From contig NZ_JAKCFA010000019.1 of assembly GCF_024198215.1 (NCBI RefSeq), forward strand, positions 175,606 through 239,605: a stretch of DNA of 64,000 nucleotides. The letters are read 5' to 3'. The DNA comes from Myxococcus qinghaiensis (lineage in GTDB: Bacteria; Myxococcota; Myxococcia; Myxococcales; Myxococcaceae). The notes under the pieces were generated by a model that did no database searches, was not told the origin of the DNA, and was given only the letters and a program-made list of their open reading frames with translations. How positions within the stretch are numbered: position 1 is the first letter of the stretch; every line of letters starts with the position of its first letter. Both the position numbers and the translations under genes were made by a program. This document shows, one piece after another, positions 10,479-18,261 of this stretch.

Positions 10479-11756
10479 TCATGGAAATGCTGTGGCCGTT
10501 GAATCCTGTCGCAACTGTTGGTGACGGATGGGAATCAGCAGCGCGAGGAAGGCCACCGACAGCGCGGCACCCAGAAGGAAGACAGGCGCGTAGCCAAGTC
10601 CAAGCCCGTGAATGGGGTCCGCGAGCCACCCCGCGAGCGGCGCGGCGGGCGCCTTGCCCCAGACCTCCAGGCTGGCCAGCAGCGTGTAGTGCGTGGCGCC
10701 GATGCGCCGGTCCACGCGCGCCATCATGAACGCGAACATCACCGTCGTGAGGGCGCCGCCCACCAGCTCCTCCGCGAGCGTGACGCCGATGACGCCCCCG
10801 TCGCTGACGCCGTGGGTCGCCAGCCACCAGCGGCCCATGAGAGGCAGCACGCGCAGCGACGCCGTGAGCGTCAAGGCACCGACGATGGGCAGCCGCGTGG
10901 CGAGCAGCCCTCCGCCGACGGAGCCGAGGATGGACGCCACGTTGCCCCACGTCCCCACCCACTGGCCTATCTGCCAGGCGGGAATGCCCGAGTCGACGAG
11001 GAAGGGCTTGTAGAGCACGTCCGCCATCGTCTCGCCGAACTTGTACGTGCCAATGAAGAGCAGCACCCACCCGGTCCCCGGCTTCATCATCACCGAGGCG
11101 ATGCGCTCCCGCAGTTGCCGCCAGCTCAGCCGCGCCTCCGGGGCCGGCGCACTGTCGCGCCCGCTCGAGTCCTCCCGGGGAGGAGGCTCGCGGGTGAGCA
11201 GCGTCACCACGAGCGCACCGGCGCACAGCGCGGCCATGCCCAGGAACAGCCCTGACCAGCCAATGGACTTGCTGGCCCACACCAGGAGCCCACCGCCGGT
11301 GAGCATCCCCAGCTTGTAGCCCACCACCTGCACGGAGTTGCCCAGGCCCAGCTCCTCCGGCTTCAGCATGTCCACCGCGAGCCCATCCACCGCGATGTCC
11401 TGCGTGGCGGCGAAGAGGTTCATCACCAGGATGAGCCCGAGGAGCACCTTCAGCGAGCCCCCGTCCGACACGAGCAGTCCCGCCGTCACGCAGGTGAGCG
11501 TCAGGCCCGCCTGCATGGGCAGAATCCATGACCTGCGACGTCCGAGCCGCGTGGAGTAATACCGGTCCACCAGCGGCGACCAGAGCGCCTTGAGTCCCCA
11601 GGGCAGCGCAAGCACCCCCGCGAAGCCCAGCGCGGTGAGCGACACCCCCTGCTCCCGCAGATACACGGGCAGCGCGGTGGCCTGGAAGCCGAAGGGCAGG
11701 CCCTGCACGAAGTAGAGGACGCCGAGCAGCGCGAGCCGGGAGGCGGGGATTCTCAT
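10479..11756 (-). CDS. MFS transporter, AmpG-like permease
   Basis: A 425-residue major-facilitator protein with about 12 membrane segments, from the ATG at 11756. The N-terminus MRIPASRLALLGVLYFVQGL followed by PFGFQATALPVYLREQGVS is typical of AmpG/acetyl-CoA-transporter-like permeases, which import muropeptide fragments in enteric bacteria. The motif LWSPLVDRYYSTRLGRRR matches the cytoplasmic loop 2-3 of the same group. Longer in-frame starts exist but add only hydrophilic residues. No ampicillin-resistance genes are adjacent, so the substrate is an inference. It is transcribed away from the small gene at 11950, with which it shares an upstream region. Confidence 0.85.
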   Translation of the reverse strand: MRIPASRLALLGVLYFVQGLPFGFQATALPVYLREQGVSLTALGFAGVLALPWGLKALWSPLVDRYYSTRLGRRRSWILPMQAGLTLTCVTAGLLVSDGGSLKVLLGLILVMNLFAATQDIAVDGLAVDMLKPEELGLGNSVQVVGYKLGMLTGGGLLVWASKSIGWSGLFLGMAALCAGALVVTLLTREPPPREDSSGRDSAPAPEARLSWRQLRERIASVMMKPGTGWVLLFIGTYKFGETMADVLYKPFLVDSGIPAWQIGQWVGTWGNVASILGSVGGGLLATRLPIVGALTLTASLRVLPLMGRWWLATHGVSDGGVIGVTLAEELVGGALTTVMFAFMMARVDRRIGATHYTLLASLEVWGKAPAAPLAGWLADPIHGLGLGYAPVFLLGAALSVAFLALLIPIRHQQLRQDSTATAFP

Positions 11757-11873
11757 GGGCGCCGACGAGCATAGAACCTCCAGGCCCGTTTCAGGTGAGC
11801 CCGGGAGTCGCCCAGCCCCTGGCTGGTGAGTCATTTCAATCGGCGGTGTCTCGTTTCTTGAGACTTGAAGTGT

Positions 11874-11899
11874 TTGACAACTCGTTCTCCCAGTAGAAT
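11874..11899 (+). promoter_or_regulatory. Possible promoter for the small 134-residue gene
   Basis: TTGACA at 11874-11879 and TAGAAT at 11894-11899 resemble sigma-70 boxes, but the spacer is 14 nt, shorter than the usual 16-18. The whole 11850-11949 region is conspicuously AT-rich for this chromosome, which supports a promoter here even if these boxes are not the right pair. Confidence 0.3.
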
Positions 11900-11949
11900 C
11901 GTGTCGCCCTTCCAATTTCAATCACTGGAATCACAACCGAGGAATTTGA

Positions 11950-12354
11950 ATGGGTTTGCCGGAGCGGAAGGCCATCGCGAACTACAAACAAAACGTGTTC
12001 CCCGTCTGGCAGAAGAAGCTCGACGACCTCCTGGGGTATCACCTGGAGATTGAAGTGGAGTGGGACACGTTGGGCGAGGAGGGAATGGCCCACGCCTTCG
12101 AGGAGGGCTTCAACCTCATCTATTTCCAGCCGGTGGAGCTGGCCATCAAGGCCATCGCCGTGGATGACTTCTCCAAGCAGGCCCTGAAGGACGGCTTCAA
12201 GAAGTTCTTCGTCAGCGGCATCGAGCCGGCGGACCGGGTGTTCTACACCTTCGCCGACAAGACGCTGTCGTACCGGCACAACTTCAGTGGTGGCGAGAAC
12301 GACCTTCCGGACCGCAGGGACCGCATCGTAGGGCTCTTCGAGAAGAACCTCTGA
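11950..12354 (+). CDS. Hypothetical 134-residue protein
   Basis: I do not recognise a family. It is a soluble, charged alpha/beta protein with no signal peptide or membrane segment. Notable segments are YHLEIEVEWDTLGEEG (~30-45), FEEGFNLIYFQPVELAIKAI and the C-terminal FADKTLSYRHNFSGGEND. Base composition of the gene and its upstream region is lower in GC than its neighbours. It is divergent from the AmpG-like permease and ends at a strong bidirectional stem-loop. Nothing in the context suggests a pathway. Confidence 0.75.
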   Translation: MGLPERKAIANYKQNVFPVWQKKLDDLLGYHLEIEVEWDTLGEEGMAHAFEEGFNLIYFQPVELAIKAIAVDDFSKQALKDGFKKFFVSGIEPADRVFYTFADKTLSYRHNFSGGENDLPDRRDRIVGLFEKNL

Positions 12355-12374
12355 CGAAGTCGGACTGATTCACG

Positions 12375-12407
12375 ACGTCGGAGGCGCGAGTGGAGCGCCT
12401 CCGACGT
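12375..12407. terminator. Bidirectional stem-loop terminator
   Basis: A perfect 13-bp inverted repeat, ACGTCGGAGGCGC (12375-12387) and GCGCCTCCGACGT (12395-12407), with a 7-nt loop. It lies between the stop codons of the convergent 134-residue gene and the aminotransferase, so it can serve both. Confidence 0.85.
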
Positions 12408-12416
12408 GGCCGGACG

Positions 12417-13682
12417 TCAGGCGCGGCTGTGCTTCAACACCATGGCCTCCAGCCGCGTCAGCGCCTTGTCCAGCACCTCCATGGACGGTCCGAAGGACAG
12501 GCGCACGTAGCCGCGGAAGCGGGACGGCCGCGCGCGACGCTTGCCCGGATTCACATCGAAGAACTCACCCGGCACGGTGATGATCTTCTGCTCCAGCGCG
12601 GCGCGGAAGAAGCCCATGCCGTCGTTGAGCGGCGCCGGCAGGCCCGACACGTTGCCCCAGACATAGAACGTCCCGTCCGGCGCGCGGTCCGTGCGGATGC
12701 CCAGCCGCTCCAGGCGCGAGTGGAACTTGTCGCGCTTCTCGCGGAAGGCCGTGTGGATGGCCAGCGTCTCCGCGATGACGGGCTCCTCCTGGAGGAGCGG
12801 AATGGCGGCGCGCTGCAACGGCCGGCTGCCGCCACCGTCCAGGAAGCTGCCCGCGCTGGAGACGGCCTCAATCACCTGCTTGGGCCCCACCGTCCACGTC
12901 ATGCGCCAGCCCGGATAGCGCCAGTTCTTGGTGAAGCCGTCGAACAGGACGACAGGGTCCTTGTTCACGTCCTCCACGTAGCGCGCGGCGCTCTCCACCG
13001 GCAGGTGCCCGGGGCGGCCCGTCCAGATGTAGTGCGAATAGAACTCGTCGATGAGCAGCACGCACTCCTGCTCGCGGGCCACACCCACCCACCGCGCCAG
13101 CTCGTCTCCCTGCACCAGCTTGCCGGTGGGGTTGCACGGGTTGGAGAAGAGCAGCGCGGACAGGCCGCGGCCCTGCACCTCGCGGCGCAGGTCCTCGTGG
13201 GTGAAGGCGTAGCCGCGCTCGCCCTCCAGGAGGATGGGGATGGCGGTGAACGCCTTGAAGACGTCCAGCAGCTCCTCGTAGGCCGTGTAGTCCGGCAGGA
13301 AGTGGCCCAGGTTGATGGAGCCCAGGCTCGCCGCCGCGCGGGTGAGGGCCGCGCGCCCGCCGCCGGACAGGCACACGTTCTCCGCGCTGTACTGGCTGGG
13401 CAGCCCCCGGCGGTAGAGGCGGTTGTAGAGACTGGCGATGGCCTCTCGCACGTCCCACAGCCCCGCCACCGGGGCGTACTCCATGTCCGCCACGTCGATG
13501 TTCACCGTGTTCAGGCGCGGCGGAGCGCCCGGCAGGTCTCCCGTCTCCGGCTGCCCCTGGCCCAGGTTGCACCAGTCAGGGTCGCTGGAACGGTAGCCTC
13601 GGCGCGTGGCCTCGGCGGTGACGAAGATGACGCCCGTGCGAGGCACGGTGCGGAATGCGGGAATCGTGACGTCGTCGCTCAC
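12417..13682 (-). CDS. Class I/II PLP-dependent aminotransferase
   Basis: A 421-residue fold-type I aminotransferase if started at the GTG at 13682; a TTG at 13721 would add 13 residues. The PLP lysine is K252 in DGFTKNWRYPGWR. Other signatures are the cofactor-binding LFSNPCNPTGK and VLLIDEFYSHY segments and the C-terminal Arg in RGYVRLSFG. It catalyses transfer of an amino group between an amino acid and a 2-oxo acid; the donor is not predictable here. It ends at the strong stem-loop at 12375-12407 and is followed on its upstream side by an unrelated lipoprotein gene, so it appears monocistronic. Confidence 0.9.
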   Translation of the reverse strand: MSDDVTIPAFRTVPRTGVIFVTAEATRRGYRSSDPDWCNLGQGQPETGDLPGAPPRLNTVNIDVADMEYAPVAGLWDVREAIASLYNRLYRRGLPSQYSAENVCLSGGGRAALTRAAASLGSINLGHFLPDYTAYEELLDVFKAFTAIPILLEGERGYAFTHEDLRREVQGRGLSALLFSNPCNPTGKLVQGDELARWVGVAREQECVLLIDEFYSHYIWTGRPGHLPVESAARYVEDVNKDPVVLFDGFTKNWRYPGWRMTWTVGPKQVIEAVSSAGSFLDGGGSRPLQRAAIPLLQEEPVIAETLAIHTAFREKRDKFHSRLERLGIRTDRAPDGTFYVWGNVSGLPAPLNDGMGFFRAALEQKIITVPGEFFDVNPGKRRARPSRFRGYVRLSFGPSMEVLDKALTRLEAMVLKHSRA

Positions 13683-13728
13683 GGCCGGGAACCCTAGCGG
13701 AAAGCGACGACGCGCGCGCAAGCCCTCG

Positions 13729-14535
13729 CTACCGGAGGATGGGCACCGTCACCGACGAGTGGTCATCCACCGTCACCTCCACCTTGCCCAGACGCCACAG
13801 GCCGGGCTGGAAGTCCGCCTTCACGTAGCGCCCGTCCGCCGTCTCCAGGATGGCCGTGCCCTCCTTGGGGAGGTACTCGCCCACCTCGTAGTGGAGTTCC
13901 TGGAGCGTGATTTTGTCCACGCCCTCCGGGCCCGTGAGTTCCCCTTCACCGTCGAGCACCAGCGAGGAGCCGCCCAACAGCGGCATGCCCGCGCGCTTGC
14001 CCACCCGCGCGTCCACGCGCACCGTGTGGCCCGGGCGTCCCGGGACGTCGCCGGCCGCCTTCGCCCAGACACTCGTCTGGTCTCCGCAGGTGCCGTAGCC
14101 GACCTCGGCGGGCAACACCGCGCCGTCCACGCGCAGCTGGCGCAGGTCCACGGACACCTCCATCCGGTCCTCACCACCGCTGTACTTGAAGAAGGCGCGG
14201 CCCTCGAGGCGCAGGCCATGGACCTCGCAGTTCGGCCCGTTGAAGGAGAGCACCACGCCGTCCGTCACCGCGTCGAACTGCTCCAGCGTGGCGGTGGCGC
14301 ACGCCAGGCGCGTGCTCACGTCCGGCACCGCGACATTCAGGAACGCGCGGCGCGGCTCGCCGCACGTGTACACGGGCATGAAGCCGAGCACCTCCAGCGC
14401 GCCCCGCGTCAGGTGCCCCGCCGCGACGACGCGCTCCACACGGGCCTTGGCGGCTTCAATCACTTCTTCCGGAGGCGCACCGCCACCACACGCGGTGAGC
14501 AGGAGGGCGACAGAGAGGCCAATGAGGGTTCGCAC
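13729..14535 (-). CDS. Hypothetical lipoprotein
   Basis: 268 residues with a classical lipoprotein signal (MRTLIGLSVALLLTACGGG; lipobox LTAC, Cys16), so it is exported and lipid-anchored. The mature part has four cysteines (YTCGEP, LACATA, PNCEVH, YGTCGD) that could pair as disulfides and is otherwise beta-rich. No conserved domain is recognised. It lies downstream of dps on the same strand but is separated by 175 bp containing a stem-loop, so it is probably expressed independently. Confidence 0.8.
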   Translation of the reverse strand: MRTLIGLSVALLLTACGGGAPPEEVIEAAKARVERVVAAGHLTRGALEVLGFMPVYTCGEPRRAFLNVAVPDVSTRLACATATLEQFDAVTDGVVLSFNGPNCEVHGLRLEGRAFFKYSGGEDRMEVSVDLRQLRVDGAVLPAEVGYGTCGDQTSVWAKAAGDVPGRPGHTVRVDARVGKRAGMPLLGGSSLVLDGEGELTGPEGVDKITLQELHYEVGEYLPKEGTAILETADGRYVKADFQPGLWRLGKVEVTVDDHSSVTVPILR

Positions 14536-14665
14536 GGGGACGTCTCCAAGGGTGCCCGGACCGCGTCGTCGCGGCGGGGTGCACCCTGGTAGAGCAACCC
14601 TCGTGCCCTTCGCAACCTCGCGAAAACAGGCCCCCCGGCTCCGTCAGGCTCGCTGAGCGCGTATA

Positions 14666-14687
14666 GCGCCGTGCACACTCACGGCGC
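14666..14687 (-). terminator. Terminator of dps
   Basis: A perfect 8-bp inverted repeat, GCGCCGTG (14666-14673) and CACGGCGC (14680-14687), with a 6-nt loop, 24 bp past the dps stop codon. Confidence 0.65.
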
Positions 14688-14710
14688 CCTCGCCCCGGGT
14701 GTCACGGGCC

Positions 14711-15187
14711 TCAGGTCTCCAGCGACGCGCGCAGGAACCAGACGTGCTTCTCGAACTCCACGATGATGCCCGTGGCCAGGTCCTCGGAGTCCGCGTCATC
14801 CACCTCGACGAAGAGCTTGCGGCTGTCTCGCAGGCCGTCCAGATAGACTTCGATGCGCTCGGCGAGCAGCTTCACGTGCTCCAAATCTCGCGTCGTCTCC
14901 TGCGGATACTCGGGCAGGCGGCTGGCCTTGCCCACGTGACGGCTGGTGCCGAACGCCTTGCCTCCCAACGTCACCGCGCGCTCGGCGATGGAGTCGTTGT
15001 GGTTGGCGAGGCTGACGGCGAAGGTCTCGAACAGCGGGTGCAGCGCCGCGAACTGCGGGCCCTTGATGTTCCAGTGCGCCACCTTGATTTGCGAGTGCAA
15101 ATCCAGCCCATCCGCCAGGCGGGCGTTGAGCGATTCGACGATGGAGGCGCGGGTCTTCTCGGGGAGGGGGCTGGGGCTGCGGTACAT
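14711..15187 (-). CDS. dps: Dps family DNA-binding ferritin-like protein
   Basis: 158 residues from the ATG at 15187, which has AAAGGA upstream. The ferroxidase-site signatures lie at the dimer interface: IKVAHWNIKGPQFAALHPLF (His and Glu ligands) and LANHNDSIAERAVTLGG (Asp/Glu ligands). Dps proteins assemble as dodecamers that store iron using hydrogen peroxide and protect DNA. The N-terminal tail is short (YRSPSPLPEKTR), so DNA binding is not guaranteed. The gene is directly downstream of ahpC-ahpD but separated by a strong stem-loop, fitting a peroxide-defence neighbourhood with separate control. Confidence 0.93.
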   Translation of the reverse strand: MYRSPSPLPEKTRASIVESLNARLADGLDLHSQIKVAHWNIKGPQFAALHPLFETFAVSLANHNDSIAERAVTLGGKAFGTSRHVGKASRLPEYPQETTRDLEHVKLLAERIEVYLDGLRDSRKLFVEVDDADSEDLATGIIVEFEKHVWFLRASLET

Positions 15188-15251
15188 ACGTGACGTCCTT
15201 TCGTTCTTGTCTGTGCGGATGCCCATTGGATGCGCTGGGCCCGCAAATGGA

Positions 15252-15281
15252 GCGCCCCCCGGTGTTTCCACCGGAGGGCGC
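15252..15281 (-). terminator. Terminator of the ahpC-ahpD operon
   Basis: Inverted repeat GCGCCCCCCGGTG (15252-15264) and CACCGGAGGGCGC (15269-15281) with one mismatch and a 4-nt loop, 36 bp after the ahpD stop codon. Confidence 0.75.
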
Positions 15282-15317
15282 GGGTGAAGCACAGCGAATG
15301 ACTCGCGGGTGCGAGGC

Positions 15318-15842
15318 TTAAGACTCCAGGCCCACCGCCGCGGCGTGGATGACCGCCGCGACTCGCACCGCGTCGTGCACCTGGTCCTCGGAGAGGCCGC
15401 CCTCGAGGACGACCTTCTCGTGGGACTGCATGCACATCTCGCAGCCGTTGATGGCGCTGACCGCGAGGCAGACCAGCTCGAAGTCCACCTTGTTGGTCAG
15501 CACCTGCGCGAGCCTGTTCATCCGCAGTCCGGCGCGCTTGGTCGAGTACGACTCTTTCCCGATCATGTGCCGGAAGCGGTAGTACACGTTGTTCATCGCC
15601 ATCAGCGACGCCGCTGCACGCGCGTCCTCGATGATGGGCTCGGGGTTCGCGAGTGCCTTCCGCGCCTCGTTGAGCATCGCTTCCTTCAGCCGCTCATTCC
15701 GAACGGCGTAGGCCGATGCCACAGCCACGCCCCAGCGCTGCTCGGGGGTGAGGCTGCCACCTTCCAGGACTGCCTGGAGGTTGAGGCGGGTGTCCTTGTG
15801 GGCGTCCGCGAGTTCGGAGCGGACGACTTCGAGCGAGGCCAT
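15318..15842 (-). CDS. ahpD: Alkyl hydroperoxide reductase AhpD
   Basis: 174 residues, all-helical carboxymuconolactone-decarboxylase fold. The redox-active CxxC is C134/C137 in NGCEMCMQSH, with the conserved His141 and the upstream Glu residues of the proton-relay system. AhpD reduces oxidised AhpC, replacing the flavoprotein AhpF. It starts 6 bp after the ahpC stop codon, so the two are cotranscribed. Length and motifs are normal for the family. Confidence 0.95.
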   Translation of the reverse strand: MASLEVVRSELADAHKDTRLNLQAVLEGGSLTPEQRWGVAVASAYAVRNERLKEAMLNEARKALANPEPIIEDARAAASLMAMNNVYYRFRHMIGKESYSTKRAGLRMNRLAQVLTNKVDFELVCLAVSAINGCEMCMQSHEKVVLEGGLSEDQVHDAVRVAAVIHAAAVGLES

Positions 15843-15848
15843 GACGCG

Positions 15849-16403
15849 CTACCCCGCCTTCGCCAGCTTCTGGGTCAGGGTCTCCTCACCCTTGCTCCAG
15901 TTGCAGGGGCACAGCTCGTCCGTCTGGAGCGCGTCCAGCGTGCGCACCGTCTCGGAGACGTTGCGGCCGACGGACAGGTCGTTGACCGTCACGTGGCGGA
16001 TGATGCCCTCGGGGTCCGCGATGAACGTCGCGCGCAGCGCCACGCCCTCCTCCTTGTGGAGGATGCCCAGCGCGTTGCACAGCTCGTGCTTCAGGTCCGC
16101 CAGCATCGGGAACGGCAGGCCCTTGAGGTCCGGGTGGTGCGTGCGCCACGCGTGGTGCACGAACTCGCTGTCCGTGCTCAGGCCCAGCACCTGCGCGTCA
16201 CGGTCATTGAAGTCCTTGTTCTTCTTGCCGAACTCCGCGATCTCCGTGGGGCAGATGAACGTGAAGTCCTTGGGCCAGGCAAACAGCACCAGCCACTTGC
16301 CCTTGTAGGTCTCGTTCGTGATCTCCTGGAACTCCTTGCCCTTCTCCAGGCTCACGGTGGCCTTGACCTTGAAGCTCGGAATCTTGTCGCCAACGGTCAG
16401 CAT
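15849..16403 (-). CDS. ahpC: Peroxiredoxin AhpC
   Basis: 184 residues from an ATG with a perfect AAGGAG upstream. It has the peroxidatic cysteine C51 in FTFICPTEIAEF and the C-terminal resolving region ELCPCNWSKGEE (C165, C167). It reduces hydrogen peroxide and organic hydroperoxides and is recycled by the adjacent AhpD. An upstream start at 16490 would translate the promoter and is rejected. A sigma-54 consensus promoter lies at 16470-16485, and a divergent GAF/sigma-54 activator is encoded on the other side, which together suggest induction through that activator. Confidence 0.95.
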   Translation of the reverse strand: MLTVGDKIPSFKVKATVSLEKGKEFQEITNETYKGKWLVLFAWPKDFTFICPTEIAEFGKKNKDFNDRDAQVLGLSTDSEFVHHAWRTHHPDLKGLPFPMLADLKHELCNALGILHKEEGVALRATFIADPEGIIRHVTVNDLSVGRNVSETVRTLDALQTDELCPCNWSKGEETLTQKLAKAG

Positions 16404-16469
16404 GTACTGCTCCTTGGGTTGTGGGGTCCGGGGGGGACCCTCGGGAAGGTGTCTTCTGCTAACAGCTAC

Positions 16470-16485
16470 AGCAGACCTCGTGCCA
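16470..16485 (-). promoter_or_regulatory. ahpCp: Sigma-54 promoter for ahpC-ahpD
   Basis: On the minus strand the sequence is TGGCACGAGGTCTGCT. The GG of the -24 element and the GC of the -12 element are separated by exactly 10 nt, and TGGCACG is a perfect -24 box. The predicted start of transcription is near 16459, about 55 nt before the ahpC ATG. Confidence 0.8.
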
Positions 16486-16508
16486 GTCAATCCACTTCAA
16501 TGATTCCA

Positions 16509-16528
16509 GGGGCTTGACTTCTAGCCCC
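16509..16528. promoter_or_regulatory. Palindrome between ahpC and the activator gene
   Basis: GGGGCT (16509-16514) and AGCCCC (16523-16528) form a perfect 6-bp inverted repeat with an 8-nt centre, flanked by CCA on the left and TGG on the right. It is centred about 60 bp upstream of the predicted ahpC transcription start. It could be an operator or a second activator site. Confidence 0.4.
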
Positions 16529-16562
16529 CACTGGCCGGTGTTGCTGGGGCGGTGAATAACGA

Positions 16563-16596
16563 AATATCGGTGATGACCGCCACTGCAATTTCGGTG
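16563..16596. promoter_or_regulatory. Direct repeats, candidate enhancer (UAS) of the sigma-54 activator
   Basis: AATATCGGTG (16563-16572) is repeated as AATTTCGGTG (16587-16596), start to start 24 bp. Relative to the predicted ahpC transcription start they lie at about -104 to -137, where enhancer-binding proteins usually bind. They also lie just upstream of the activator's own start codon, allowing autoregulation. Confidence 0.45.
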
Positions 16597-16617
16597 GAGC
16601 GCTATTATTCATGCCGC

Positions 16618-18222
16618 ATGTCGGATGAACTGTCAGCCCTTGCCGAGGGCGCGAAGGATGCTCGGGACCTGGTCGAGCTGGCAACCACTGAAGATTCGGT
16701 GGATGAGCTGCTTCGTCGAGGACTGGACTGGTTGACGCGCGTGGTGCGCTTCGACCTGGCGACGCTGTTCCTGTTGAGGGACGGCAAGCTGGTGTCGGTG
16801 GCGGCGCGCGGTCCGCTGGCGAACGCGAAGGTGCGCCACCACGCGCTGACGTTGTCGGACTTCCCCTCGCTGCGCGTGGCGCTGGAGACGCGGCGGGCGC
16901 GGGCCTTCACGGAGGAGGACCACTCGCACGGTGACGGAGACCCGTTCGACGGCGTGCTGGATTTGCCGCCGGGCCACGCGTGCATGGTGGTGCCGCTGTG
17001 CGCGGGCGAGCGCACCTATGGCGTGCTCACGCTGGACCGCGCCGAGTGCGAGACGTATCCGCAGCCGGTGGTGGACCTGGTGGAGGTCTACGGCCAGATG
17101 CTGGCGACGGCGCTGCAGGCGGCCGAGCAGCGAGCGACCTTCGAGCGGCTGCACCGTCAGGACCACGAGCACGCGAAGCTCCTGGAGGCGCAGCTCGGCG
17201 GAGAGTCCGAGGGCATCCTGGAGGCGTCGCTGAGCCCCGTGATGCGAGACCTGGCGCGGCGGGCGCGGCAGGTGGCGGAGACGGACACGCCGGTGCTGAT
17301 TACGGGCGAGACGGGCACGGGCAAGGAGCGGCTGGCGCGGGCCATCCACAAGTGGAGCTCGCGCGCGGACCAGCCCTTCGTCACGCTCAACTGCGCGGCG
17401 ATTCCGGCGGGCCTCTTGGAGAGCGAGCTGTTCGGCCACGTGAAGGGCGCGTTCACCGGCGCGACGAAGGACCGCGCGGGCCGCTTCCAGATGGCGAGCG
17501 GAGGCACGCTGCTCCTGGACGAGGTGGGCGAGCTGCCCGTCGAGCTGCAGGCGAAGCTGTTGCGCGCGCTCCAGGAGAAGGCCTTCGAGCCGGTGGGCAG
17601 CGACAAGACGGTGCGCTCGGACGTGCGCATCCTCGCGGCCACGCATGTGGATCTGCACCGCGCCATCGCGGAGAAGCGCTTCCGCGAGGATTTGTACTAC
17701 CGGCTGAGTGTCTTCCCGCTGCGGCTGCCGCCGTTGCGTGAGCGGCGCGAGGACCTGGCGCAGCTGTGCACGTTCCTCCTGGAGGAGCAGGCGCGGCGCA
17801 CCGGGCGGCGGGGCATGCGCGTGTCACCGGCGGGGCTGGCGAAGCTGGAGTCGTATGACTGGCCGGGCAACCTGCGCGAGCTGGGCAACGCGCTGGAGCG
17901 CGCCACCATCCTGACGAAGGGCACGGAGCTGGGGCCGTCCTCGTTCGACGTGGTGGCACACGGCGGAAGCACTTCGGCGGTGGCGCAGGTGGAGGCGGCG
18001 GTGCCGAGCGTGGTGGACGCGACGATGAAGCCCGGCTCGGTGCTGACGCTGGCGGCGGTGCAGCGGGAGCACATCCTGCGGGTGCTGTCGCTCACGCGGG
18101 GCCGCGTCTACGGCCCGGGCGGTGCGGCGGCGCTCCTGGGCCTCAAGCCCTCCACGCTCCAGAGCCGGATGAAGAAGCTGGGCATCGCCCGGCTGGAGCA
18201 GTTCGTGGTGGACGAGGTGTGA
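16618..18222 (+). CDS. Sigma-54-dependent transcriptional activator with GAF domain (NorR-like architecture)
   Basis: 534 residues from the ATG at 16618. An N-terminal GAF sensor domain (~20-180) is followed by an AAA+ domain with Walker A GETGTGKE (~230), the sigma-54 contact loop GAFTGATKDRAGRF (~277) and Walker B LLLDEVGELP. A C-terminal Fis-type helix-turn-helix (GGAAALLGLKPSTLQSRMKK) completes it. The order is that of NorR, which senses nitric oxide through its GAF domain; whether this one binds iron is unknown. It is divergent from ahpC-ahpD, which has a sigma-54 promoter, so peroxide or nitrosative induction of ahpCD is the natural inference. It ends at a perfect stem-loop. Confidence 0.93.
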   Translation: MSDELSALAEGAKDARDLVELATTEDSVDELLRRGLDWLTRVVRFDLATLFLLRDGKLVSVAARGPLANAKVRHHALTLSDFPSLRVALETRRARAFTEEDHSHGDGDPFDGVLDLPPGHACMVVPLCAGERTYGVLTLDRAECETYPQPVVDLVEVYGQMLATALQAAEQRATFERLHRQDHEHAKLLEAQLGGESEGILEASLSPVMRDLARRARQVAETDTPVLITGETGTGKERLARAIHKWSSRADQPFVTLNCAAIPAGLLESELFGHVKGAFTGATKDRAGRFQMASGGTLLLDEVGELPVELQAKLLRALQEKAFEPVGSDKTVRSDVRILAATHVDLHRAIAEKRFREDLYYRLSVFPLRLPPLRERREDLAQLCTFLLEEQARRTGRRGMRVSPAGLAKLESYDWPGNLRELGNALERATILTKGTELGPSSFDVVAHGGSTSAVAQVEAAVPSVVDATMKPGSVLTLAAVQREHILRVLSLTRGRVYGPGGAAALLGLKPSTLQSRMKKLGIARLEQFVVDEV

Positions 18223-18225
18223 CGT

Positions 18226-18254
18226 CGGGGCGCCCGTGCTGACAGGGCGCCCCG
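18226..18254. terminator. Bidirectional stem-loop terminator
   Basis: Perfect 10-bp arms CGGGGCGCCC (18226-18235) and GGGCGCCCCG (18245-18254) with a 9-nt loop, placed between the convergent stop codons of the activator gene and the 452-residue hypothetical gene. Confidence 0.85.
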
Positions 18255-18261
18255 AGGGACT

